From Bryobacteraceae bacterium (GTDB lineage Bacteria > Acidobacteriota > Terriglobia > Bryobacterales > Bryobacteraceae): a DNA stretch of 5,144 nucleotides. The notes beneath the pieces were generated by a model. It was not told the DNA's origin, ran no database searches, and saw nothing but the letters and a program-made list of their open reading frames with translations. Position numbers and translations under genes: made by a program. Positions 1 to 4,679 of this stretch are shown one piece after another (the first letter of the stretch is position 1; every line of letters begins with the position of its first letter). The stretch is from contig JASHWA010000411.1 of assembly GCA_030044325.1 (NCBI GenBank), positions 1 through 5,144 of the forward strand, given 5' to 3'.

Positions 1-1085
1 GGCGCCGCGACGCCGGCGAGATTGCCGACGCCGTTCTGGATCGAGGTCCACCGGCCGGCCGCGGAGGGTCCGGCGAGAGTCTGCGAAATCGCGAACGTGT
101 TGGCCGTGTACATCCCGAAGGCGATGCACGCGGCGACCAGCAGCGCCATCGCGACGTCCGCATCGCGTGTAATTTCCACCGCGAGCAGAATCGTCGAAAA
201 TCCCAGACCGCAGCCCGCGAACGTCTTTCGCACCAGCGTGGGCGAGCCTCCGCGCGCAATCCAGCGATCCGAAATCCAGCCGGAGGCGACGCTCGAAATC
301 GCGATCGCAAGATAGGACAGCGCGCTGAACACGGCCATTTTTTCTTTCGCGAAATGCCGCTCCCGCTCAAGATACGGCGGAAGCCAGGTGATCAGGAAAT
401 ACCAGAAATAATTCGAGCAGAACAGCCCGAGCGAGGTCCACCAGAGCTCCGGCTGTCGAAACAGCGGCGCAAAATCGAGGTGCGGGCGCGTTCCTGAACG
501 CAGCCGGTCGGATTTCGGCATCCACAGAATCCACGCCAGCGCCCACATCCCGCCGCCGGCTCCCAAAAGGACGAAGAAAGTCCGCCATCCCAGCCGCGGG
601 ATCAAGATGCCGCCGATCAGCGCGCCCGCCGCCGGGCCGAGCTTGGTTCCGGCGTCGATCGCCGCGTTAGCGAATCCGCGGTGGTGCTCGGGAAAGCCGT
701 TCACGATGATGCGCGAATAGGATGGATACGCGATCGATTCGCCCCCGCCGAGCAGCAGCCGCAGCGCGAACAAAACCGCGAGCGACTGCGCCAGTCCCGA
801 CGCGCCCGTCGCCACCGACCACAGCGCCACTCCGCCGAACAAGACCCAACCCACGTTGAAGCGATCCACCATCCAGCCGGCGATGTAGAAAAGCTGCGAG
901 AGCGCGTAGGTCCAGAAAAACGCGCTGAGCAGCACTCCCAGTTGATAGGTGGAGAGGTGCAGGTCGCGCTGCACGTCGGTCGCGCCGATCGAGAGATTCG
1001 AGCGGTCGATGTAGTTCAGCAGACCGGAAACCACCAGCAGCGCAAGCGCGCGCCACATTTCGAACGGGGTGCTCGACTGCCGCAT
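1..1085 (-). CDS. MFS transporter, anion:cation symporter (ACS) type, 3' end cut by the window edge
   Basis: Reading the minus strand from the ATG at 1085 gives 361 uninterrupted codons with no stop before the window edge, so the C-terminus (roughly the last two membrane helices of a usual 420-440 residue protein) is missing. The product is a polytopic inner-membrane protein with long hydrophobic segments separated by short charged loops. Helix 1 ends in LNYIDRSNLSIG (residues 23-34), the N-terminal signature of ACS-family carriers such as hexuronate, glucarate and galactonate transporters. The loop after helix 2 carries the MFS motif-A relative GWMVDRFNVG (70-79). A second recognisable stretch is SIAYPSYSRII followed by a basic FPEHHRGFANA loop. 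By family it probably imports an organic acid with protons; the substrate cannot be told from sequence. The start at 1085 leaves a short N-terminal tail before helix 1; Met10 (1058) is a possible alternative. It is transcribed divergently from scpA, with no functional link visible. Confidence 0.9.
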   Translation of the reverse strand, partial: MRQSSTPFEMWRALALLVVSGLLNYIDRSNLSIGATDVQRDLHLSTYQLGVLLSAFFWTYALSQLFYIAGWMVDRFNVGWVLFGGVALWSVATGASGLAQSLAVLFALRLLLGGGESIAYPSYSRIIVNGFPEHHRGFANAAIDAGTKLGPAAGALIGGILIPRLGWRTFFVLLGAGGGMWALAWILWMPKSDRLRSGTRPHLDFAPLFRQPELWWTSLGLFCSNYFWYFLITWLPPYLERERHFAKEKMAVFSALSYLAIAISSVASGWISDRWIARGGSPTLVRKTFAGCGLGFSTILLAVEITRDADVAMALLVAACIAFGMYTANTFAISQTLAGPSAAGRWTSIQNGVGNLAGVAA

Positions 1086-1098
1086 CGGGTTTCTTCAG

Positions 1099-1104
1099 TC
1101 TATA
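1099..1104 (-). promoter_or_regulatory. Possible -10 element for the MFS transporter gene
   Basis: On the minus strand TATAGA lies 13 nt before the ATG at 1085, giving a predicted leader of only about 6 nt. The upstream sequence has no strong -35 match. A weak GAAG stretch precedes the ATG but would fall at or before the predicted transcript start. Support is by motif only. Confidence 0.3.
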
Positions 1105-1152
1105 TGCGCGCGAACCGTGGCCGATTTTCGAGTGAATCGAGGACGCGCTTGC

Positions 1153-1158
1153 TATCCT
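1153..1158 (+). promoter_or_regulatory. Possible -10 element for scpA(B), leaderless arrangement
   Basis: TATCCT matches four of six -10 consensus bases and ends 8 nt before the GTG at 1167, so a transcript would begin at or very near the start codon. There is no convincing -35 box at the expected spacing. The only purine-rich stretch next to the GTG (AGAAG, 1160-1164) is 2 nt away, too close for normal Shine-Dalgarno pairing, which fits leaderless initiation. Confidence 0.35.
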
Positions 1159-1166
1159 TAGAAGAC

Positions 1167-1952
1167 GTGTCGTCTCCGCTGAATTTCCACCTGGAACATT
1201 ACGACGGGCCCCTCGATCTGCTGCTGGACCTGATCCGCAAGCAGGAGATCAACATCTACGACATCCCCATCGCGCAGATCACCGCGCAATATATCCAGTA
1301 CATGCAGCGGGCCGCGGAAATGAACATCGAGCTGAGCGCGGAGTTCGTCTACATGGCGGCGACGCTGATCCATATCAAGTCGAAGCTGCTGCTGCCGCGC
1401 GATCCCGAGCTCGAAAAAATCGCGCCGGAGGAAGATCCGCGCAAAGAGCTGGTCGACCGTCTGCTCGAGCATGAGCGCTTCAAAACCGCGGCCGAGATGC
1501 TGCATCAGAAACGCGTGATCGAAGAGGCGGTGTGGTCGAATCCGCAGATCAGCCAGTTCTTAACCGATGACGATCACCCCGGCCTCGCGGTTTCCCTGTT
1601 CGACCTGGTGAAAACGTTCCAGAGCGTGCTGGAGCGCGCAAAAACGCGGCCGGTTTATGAAATCGGAACCGAAGACGTTTCGGTGCCGGACATGATTCGT
1701 TATCTGCGCGACGTGTTTCGACGGGAAGGCCGGCACGAATCGGTCTCGGCGCGCGAGCTGTTTGAGCGGCAGAAGTCGCGCCGCGTGATGATCTGCCTGT
1801 TCCTCGCGTTGCTCGAGCTGGTGAAGCTGCAAGCCCTCGGGCTGGTCCAGAAAGACGCGTTCGGCGAGATCGGATTGAAGCGCCTGGAGGGATTCGAAGC
1901 GGCGTTCGCGGCCGAGCAGGTGATGGCCGCGATCGACGAAGGATACAAATAA
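1167..1952 (+). CDS. scpA: Segregation and condensation protein A (ScpA, kleisin)
   Basis: ScpA is the kleisin subunit of the bacterial SMC-ScpAB condensin: it bridges the heads of the SMC dimer and binds ScpB, helping compact and segregate chromosomes. The 261-residue product has the normal family length. The N-terminal domain carries the hallmark DGPLDLLLDLI (about residues 13-23) and then IYDIPIAQIT. The conserved helix AATLIHIKSKLLLP lies at 64-77, an acidic linker follows, and the C-terminal winged-helix part contains FLALLELVKLQALGLV. The reading frame is open far upstream (to about 681), but that extension lies antisense to the transporter and has no family likeness. The GTG at 1167 gives an N-terminus of the expected form (xSSPLNFHLEHYDGPLD). 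A TTG at 1149 preceded by GAGGA (1139-1143, 5-nt spacing) is the main alternative and would add six residues. scpB follows after a short gap, so the two are probably co-transcribed. Confidence 0.95.
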   Translation: MSSPLNFHLEHYDGPLDLLLDLIRKQEINIYDIPIAQITAQYIQYMQRAAEMNIELSAEFVYMAATLIHIKSKLLLPRDPELEKIAPEEDPRKELVDRLLEHERFKTAAEMLHQKRVIEEAVWSNPQISQFLTDDDHPGLAVSLFDLVKTFQSVLERAKTRPVYEIGTEDVSVPDMIRYLRDVFRREGRHESVSARELFERQKSRRVMICLFLALLELVKLQALGLVQKDAFGEIGLKRLEGFEAAFAAEQVMAAIDEGYK

Positions 1953-2002
1953 GCCGCCGCTGCCAGTGTGGCGTTAAGCCGATCGAGCGAGGGTTCGGCG
2001 AT

Positions 2003-2008
2003 TATAGG
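2003..2008 (+). promoter_or_regulatory. Possible -10 element or RBS region before scpB
   Basis: TATAGG sits 6 nt before the ATG at 2015, in the same geometry as the hexamers before scpA and msrA, so scpB might have its own leaderless promoter besides read-through from scpA. The overlapping AGGA (2006-2009, 5 nt before the ATG at 2015) could equally be a ribosome binding site. Sequence alone does not separate the two readings. Confidence 0.3.
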
Positions 2009-2014
2009 ATGAGC

Positions 2015-2668
2015 ATGGATGAAATGGATGTGACACAGCTCGCCGAGGAGCGTCCCTCGGCCGGCGAAGACGAGCGCCTGAAGGCGATCCTCGAAGCCAT
2101 CGTGTATGTGACCGATGAGCCCCTTTCGGCGCAGCAGATCGCCGCGGCGCTGGAGCAGCCGATCGATAAAATCAAGCGCCTGCTCGACGAGCTGGTGGCT
2201 GAATACGCCAGACCCGATCGCGGATTGAGCGTGCGCGAAGTCGCCGGCGGATACAAAATGGCGACCAAGCCGGAGCATCATGAAGCCGTGCGCGCGTTCG
2301 TCAAGAAATTGACGCCGCCGCTCAAGTTGTCGCTCGCGGCGCTGGAAACTCTGGCCGTGGTTGCGTACAAGCAGCCCGTGACGACTCCGGAAATCATGGA
2401 CATTCGCGGCGTGCAGGGCGCGGGCGTGCTGAAAACGCTGCTCGACCGCAAACTGATCGCCGAATCGGGCCGTAAAAACGTCATCGGAAAGCCGATCTTG
2501 TACAAAACGACCAAAGAATTCCTGGTGCAGTTCGGCTTGAAGGATTTGAGCGAGCTGCCCACGCTCAAAGAGTTCGAAGAACTCGGCCGGCTGGAGATCG
2601 CTGAGCTGGAGCCGGCGCCTGAGCAGACTCCCGCGCCGGAGCGATCGAACCCCGAAGCGCAAGATTAG
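2015..2668 (+). CDS. scpB: Segregation and condensation protein B (ScpB)
   Basis: ScpB dimerises through tandem winged-helix domains and binds ScpA in the SMC condensin complex, acting at the nucleoid. The product is 217 residues. The first winged-helix region begins near LKAILEAIVYVTDEPLS. The second contains the family signature LSLAALETLAVVAYKQP (about 105-121), then EIMDIRGV, a LLDRKLIAESGRK wing and GKPILYKTTKEFL (about 158-170), ending in FGLKDLSELPTL. The C-terminal tail of about 25 residues is rich in Pro and Glu and probably disordered. ATG 2015 is preferred over ATG 2009 because AGGA at 2006-2009 is well spaced for it and overlaps the earlier codon; the choice changes only two residues. 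The gap after scpA is about 60 nt. The stop codon TAG overlaps the stop of the convergent two-CW gene (shared span 2665-2668), leaving no room for a terminator between them. Confidence 0.95.
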   Translation: MDEMDVTQLAEERPSAGEDERLKAILEAIVYVTDEPLSAQQIAAALEQPIDKIKRLLDELVAEYARPDRGLSVREVAGGYKMATKPEHHEAVRAFVKKLTPPLKLSLAALETLAVVAYKQPVTTPEIMDIRGVQGAGVLKTLLDRKLIAESGRKNVIGKPILYKTTKEFLVQFGLKDLSELPTLKEFEELGRLEIAELEPAPEQTPAPERSNPEAQD

Positions 2669-2973
2669 CCGCAGGGGAGCGCGCCGATCGTCACCAGGCT
2701 GGCGCCCTGCTCCTTGCGAACCTGGCGATAAAAGTCGCAGCTCATGCAACTGGCGATCTTGGAAGCGAAACTCCCCTGAACCTTGCCGCCGCAAAACGTG
2801 CCGGCCAGGGCCCAGCAGATCCTTCCGCCGTTGTGTCCGCCGTTCATTCCGTGAGCTTTCGTATCTACCGAAGCCGGACATATGCCGAGTTCGTGCACGC
2901 GTGCACCGCCCGGCTGCCGGCCGCATTTCTTAAACTCCCAACAGTTCTGCAAGCGGCCCTCCTCACCTTCCAT
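2665..2973 (-). CDS. Small cysteine-rich two-CW domain protein, function unknown
   Basis: The 102-residue product resembles proteins called 'two-CW domain' after two Cys-Trp pairs. Here these are NCWEFKKCGR (10-19) and GRICWALAGTFCGG (50-63), followed by CMSCDFYRQVRKEQG (76-90). Eight cysteines lie at 11, 17, 32, 53, 61, 76, 79 and 101, with a Gly/Asn-rich GMNGGHNGG stretch at 42-50. There is no signal peptide or membrane segment, so it is probably cytoplasmic. The cysteine spacing suggests a metal or iron-sulfur site, which is an inference; I know of no established function. The ATG at 2973 starts ten residues before the first Cys-Trp motif, as expected. An upstream in-frame ATG at 3027 would add 18 residues, but that stretch includes the AT-rich promoter-like DNA and the start overlaps the rluB ATG, so it is less likely. 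The gene is convergent with scpB and divergent from rluB, interrupting an otherwise common scpAB-rluB block. Confidence 0.85.
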   Translation of the reverse strand: MEGEEGRLQNCWEFKKCGRQPGGARVHELGICPASVDTKAHGMNGGHNGGRICWALAGTFCGGKVQGSFASKIASCMSCDFYRQVRKEQGASLVTIGALPCG

Positions 2974-2991
2974 ATCGGTCCGATGGATTGG

Positions 2992-3001
2992 TTTTATAAA
3001 A
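2992..3001. promoter_or_regulatory. Symmetric AT-rich -10 region, possible bidirectional promoter for two-CW gene and rluB
   Basis: The perfect 10-bp palindrome TTTTATAAAA contains TATAAA on both strands and stands out from the surrounding GC-rich DNA. It lies between the two-CW ATG at 2973 and the rluB ATG at 3026. On the minus strand a TTGTCC at about 3017-3022 is 18 nt upstream of TATAAA (17 nt from TTATAA), a plausible -35. No equally good -35 is visible for the plus strand. Promoter activity is inferred from motif and position. Confidence 0.45.
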
Positions 3002-3015
3002 TAAGTTTGATTCGC

Positions 3016-3020
3016 AGGAC
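3016..3020 (+). promoter_or_regulatory. Ribosome binding site of rluB
   Basis: AGGAC ends 5 nt before the ATG at 3026 (AGGA with 6-nt spacing). It is the clearest Shine-Dalgarno sequence in the window and fixes the rluB start. It contrasts with scpA, the CoA-binding gene and msrA, which have no well-placed one at their chosen starts. Confidence 0.6.
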
Positions 3021-3025
3021 AACCC

Positions 3026-3763
3026 ATGCCTGAGGAACGGCTGCAAAAAATTCTTTCTCAAGCCGGCATCGCCAGCCGCCGCAAAGCCGAGCAGTTGATC
3101 GTCGAAGGCCGCGTCAGCGTCAACGGCCAGACGATCACGGAGCTGGGATCGAAAGCGGATCTCGATCGCGACCACATCAAAGTCGACGGACGGCTGCTGC
3201 ACAAGCCCAAGCGCCCCGTTTACATTGCGCTCAACAAGCCGAAAAACGTGGTGACCACGGTCTCCGATCCCGAAGGCCGCGAAACGGTGATGCATCTGTT
3301 GCGCGGCGTTCGCGAGCGCGTGTTTCCCGTCGGCCGTCTCGATTATCACAGCGAAGGTCTGCTGCTTCTGACCAACGACGGGGAATTCGCGCATCGCATC
3401 ACCGCTCCGGCAAGCCACGTGATCAAAACCTACGTCGTGAAATCGAACGGCGCGCTGACCGAGGAGCAGCGGCGGCAATTTCGCGACGGCGTTTCGCTCG
3501 CCGGCCGCAAAACCGCACCCGCCGAGATCCGCGAGATCAAGCCCGGCGCCAATCCCTGGTACGAAGTGAAAATCGCCGAGGGGCGGCAGAACCAGATTCG
3601 CGTGATGTTCAGCCATTTCGGGCTGCTGGTCGAAAAACTGCGCCGGGTGAAGATCGGCTTCCTGGAGCTCGATCTCGCCCCCGGCCGCTGGCGCCTGCTG
3701 ACCCCCAAGGAAATCGAACGATTTCGGAAGATACTAAAGTTAGCGGCGGAAAAAGGGGAATAA
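3026..3763 (+). CDS. rluB: 23S rRNA pseudouridine synthase of the RsuA/RluB family
   Basis: The enzyme converts a specific uridine in rRNA to pseudouridine during ribosome assembly; RluB-type members act on helix 89 of 23S rRNA near the peptidyl-transferase centre. The 245 residues match the usual size. An N-terminal S4 RNA-binding domain covers about 3-60 (RLQKILSQAGIASRRKAEQLI, with GRVSVNG at 28-34). The catalytic domain starts at YIALNKPKNVVTT (66-78) and contains GRLDYHSEGLLLLTNDGE (103-120), in which D106 is the expected catalytic aspartate. Further conserved parts are KTYVV (134-138), EGRQNQIRVMF (185-195) and the C-terminal LRRVKIGFLELDLAPGRWR. The catalytic motif has Ser109 where Thr is common, a conservative change. 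The start is supported by AGGAC just upstream. Substrate site and the RluB rather than RsuA label rest on length and on proximity to scpAB. The final codons and stop fall in a sequence resembling the repeat at 4202-4299. Confidence 0.92.
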   Translation: MPEERLQKILSQAGIASRRKAEQLIVEGRVSVNGQTITELGSKADLDRDHIKVDGRLLHKPKRPVYIALNKPKNVVTTVSDPEGRETVMHLLRGVRERVFPVGRLDYHSEGLLLLTNDGEFAHRITAPASHVIKTYVVKSNGALTEEQRRQFRDGVSLAGRKTAPAEIREIKPGANPWYEVKIAEGRQNQIRVMFSHFGLLVEKLRRVKIGFLELDLAPGRWRLLTPKEIERFRKILKLAAEKGE

Positions 3764-3775
3764 CCACTCCGCCCC
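3749..3775 (+). repeat. Diverged half-copy of the 4202-4299 repeat, overlapping the rluB stop codon
   Basis: This 27-bp stretch aligns without gaps to 4205-4231, the left hairpin arm of the large inverted repeat, with 22 of 27 identical bases. The shared parts are GAAAAAGGGGA at the start, ACCACTC in the middle and CCC at the end. The rluB stop TAA (3761-3763) lies in the diverged loop-side part. The perfect hairpin of the full element is lost here, leaving GGGG/CCCC pairing and an overlapping GGCGGA/TCCGCC inverted repeat (3745-3750 with 3768-3773). No matching right half follows. Chance resemblance of purine-rich sequence is possible. Confidence 0.45.
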
Positions 3776-3786
3776 CCATCGACGTC

Positions 3787-3794
3787 TTTAAATT
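3787..3794 (+). promoter_or_regulatory. Possible -10 region directly before the CoA-binding protein gene
   Basis: An AT-rich island TTTAAATT in GC-rich surroundings ends 3 nt before the ATG at 3798. No Shine-Dalgarno sequence is present. A promoter here would make the transcript leaderless or nearly so. Otherwise the gene would be translated from read-through out of rluB, 34 nt upstream. Confidence 0.3.
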
Positions 3795-3797
3795 TAG

Positions 3798-4196
3798 ATG
3801 GCGAGCATTCTCGAAATTCTGAGATCCTCCCGGATCATCGCCGTGGTCGGGCTCTCCAAGAGCCCCACGCGACCGTCAAACGGCGTATCCGCGTATATGC
3901 AGCGCGTGGGTTATCGCATTATCCCGGTGAATCCCAACGAGACCGAAGTGCTCGGCGAAAAATGCTATGCGCGGCTGGAGGACGTGCCGGAGAAAATCGA
4001 TATCGTCGACGTATTCCGGCGCCCGGAGTTCGTGCCGGAGGTCGCCGAAGCGGCCATCCGCATCGGCGCACATACGCTGTGGCTTCAGGAAGGCGTGGTG
4101 CATGAAGAGGCGGCCCAGCGGGCGCGCGCGGCGGGCCTCCAGGTCGTGATGGACCGGTGCATTTTGAAAGAGCACCGGAGAATGCCGCGCGCCTAA
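3798..4196 (+). CDS. CoA-binding domain protein (YccU-like, succinyl-CoA synthetase alpha type fold)
   Basis: The product is a stand-alone 132-residue Rossmann-like domain of the kind found at the N-terminus of succinyl-CoA synthetase alpha and acetate-CoA ligase (ADP-forming). In order it shows IIAVVGLSKSPTRPS (13-27, nucleotide/CoA-binding loop), GYRIIPVNPNE (38-48), CYARLEDVPEKIDIVDVFRRPE (around 56-77), LWLQEGVVHEE (94-104) and VVMDRCILKEH (116-126). The set VVGLS, PVNP, DVFRRP, LWLQEGV and MDRC is typical of small YccU/YneT-like CoA-binding proteins. These probably bind CoA or an acyl-CoA in the cytoplasm; their physiological role is not established, and catalysis is not expected since the ligase half is absent. 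The ATG is the natural start, with full-length family coverage. It lies 34 nt after rluB on the same strand, and a strong hairpin element begins 5 nt after its stop. Confidence 0.9.
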   Translation: MASILEILRSSRIIAVVGLSKSPTRPSNGVSAYMQRVGYRIIPVNPNETEVLGEKCYARLEDVPEKIDIVDVFRRPEFVPEVAEAAIRIGAHTLWLQEGVVHEEAAQRARAAGLQVVMDRCILKEHRRMPRA

Positions 4197-4205
4197 ACTT
4201 TGTTG

Positions 4206-4231
4206 AAAAAGGGGACAGACCACTCTGTCCC
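4206..4231 (-). terminator. Rho-independent-type terminator for the DUF192 gene (left hairpin of the repeat)
   Basis: Read on the minus strand, GGGACAG-AGTGGT-CTGTCCC forms a 7-bp stem with a six-base loop, followed by C and TTTTT (4210-4206). It lies downstream of the DUF192 stop at 4306. The five-T tract is short but the stem is GC-rich. Confidence 0.6.
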
Positions 4232-4270
4232 TGATCCGGTGTCGTTAATTTGCCTGAGCCGCTTCGGCGT

Positions 4271-4295
4271 GGACAGACCGGTCTGTCCCCTTTTT
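4271..4295 (+). terminator. Rho-independent-type terminator for the CoA-binding gene (right hairpin of the repeat)
   Basis: The palindrome GGACAGACCGGTCTGTCC folds to a stem of seven pairs with a CCGG loop, then CC and TTTTT (4291-4295) on the plus strand. It is placed after the CoA-binding gene and pairs with the minus-strand hairpin to make a bidirectional terminator. The longer 20-bp pairing of the element ends would compete with this fold. Confidence 0.6.
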
Positions 4296-4305
4296 CAACG
4301 TAAAG

Positions 4306-4665
4306 CTACGCCTCGTATTTTTCGAAAGTCAACTGATCGCCTGCCGCCGTCCCGGTCTGTTCCAGCGTTCCGGCCGGCAATTCCAGCACCGAATGCGCGC
4401 GCAGGCTGAGCGCGATTCGCCCGCGCACCATGTTCGGCCGGATTTTCAGCACCTTCTTGTTCCGGTTCAGGAACACGACATCGATCGGAAATTTCATGCC
4501 GAAAGTGTGAATGCCTTCCGTCGGCGCGATCCACAAGCCCTCGCCTGGAGCGAGCTTGGTGTGCTTCAGCAACCCGGTCCGGCGCTTGGAACTGGTATCG
4601 GCGATGTCGGCGCGATCCGCCAGGACGCGGCCTTGTGAGTTCGTCACTCGAAGTCTAATCGGCAA
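4306..4665 (-). CDS. DUF192 family protein, function unknown
   Basis: The 119-residue product is a single DUF192 domain with the conserved run of this family: VLADRADIADTSSKRRTGLL (14-33), GEGLWI (41-46), IHTFGMKFPIDVVFLNR (52-68), VLELPAGT (93-100) and GDQL (109-112). No molecular function is established for the family; many members are exported, but this one shows no signal peptide or lipobox. There is no ATG start. TTG at 4665 keeps the first beta strand (RLRVTN) and does not overlap msrA. GTG at 4647 is an alternative, with TAGACT 4 nt upstream as a possible leaderless -10, and would remove six residues. TTG at 4692 would overlap msrA and is less likely. None has a Shine-Dalgarno sequence. 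The gene converges on the CoA-binding gene across the hairpin element and is divergent from msrA, with only about 14 nt between chosen starts. Confidence 0.88.
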   Translation of the reverse strand: MPIRLRVTNSQGRVLADRADIADTSSKRRTGLLKHTKLAPGEGLWIAPTEGIHTFGMKFPIDVVFLNRNKKVLKIRPNMVRGRIALSLRAHSVLELPAGTLEQTGTAAGDQLTFEKYEA

Positions 4666-4667
4666 TC

Positions 4668-4673
4668 TACAAT
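4668..4673 (+). promoter_or_regulatory. Possible -10 element for msrA, leaderless arrangement
   Basis: TACAAT matches five of six -10 consensus bases and ends 6 nt before the msrA ATG, so transcription would start at or next to the ATG. No Shine-Dalgarno sequence lies in the intervening TGAAGC beyond a weak GAAG 1 nt from the ATG, and no clear -35 box is visible. It is the best -10 match in the window on the plus strand after TATAAA at 2995-3000. Confidence 0.45.
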
Positions 4674-4679
4674 TGAAGC

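Larger units (their letters stand above)
4202..4299. repeat. 98-bp inverted-repeat element with two hairpins (REP/BIME-like or miniature mobile element)
   Basis: Perfect 20-bp terminal inverted repeats bound the element: GTTGAAAAAGGGGACAGACC at 4202-4221 and its exact reverse complement at 4280-4299. Each end also folds on itself. On the left GGGACAG (4212-4218) pairs with CTGTCCC (4225-4231) across six bases; on the right GGACAGACCGGTCTGTCC (4271-4288) is a perfect 18-bp palindrome. The core between has no coding look and holds a small GCCG-CTT-CGGC hairpin (4258-4268). Two hairpins in inverted orientation around a short core is the layout of BIMEs made of paired REP sequences, which RAYT (IS200-like) transposases are thought to spread. 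The A5GGGGACAG type of end is familiar from dispersed repeats in GC-rich soil bacteria, a recollection not checked here. It fills the gap between two convergent genes. No transposase is in the window. Confidence 0.8.

Noticed and set aside
22..1056. Small frames on both strands within the transporter region
   Set aside because: The minus-strand MFS frame explains the whole region with membrane helices and ACS motifs.
681..1166. Long upstream extension of the scpA reading frame
   Set aside because: It lies antisense to the MFS transporter, is Arg/His/Gln-rich without family likeness, and ScpA is full length without it.
1700..2926. 408-codon open frame on the minus strand across scpA, scpB and the two-CW gene
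   Set aside because: The translation is low-complexity Arg/Gln/Leu-rich with no motif, and it is antisense to clearly conserved genes; such frames are common in GC-rich DNA.
2963..3616. 217-codon open frame on the minus strand opposite rluB
   Set aside because: It is a shadow of the strongly conserved rluB frame, with no recognisable domain.
3745..3773. GGCGGA/TCCGCC inverted repeat as a terminator of rluB
   Set aside because: A 17-nt loop, a stem beginning inside the coding region and no following T tract make termination unlikely.
4200..4409. 69-codon frame beginning in the repeat (..KKGTDHSVP..)
   Set aside because: It is a translation of the inverted-repeat element and the antisense of DUF192; repeats of this type often give such false small proteins.
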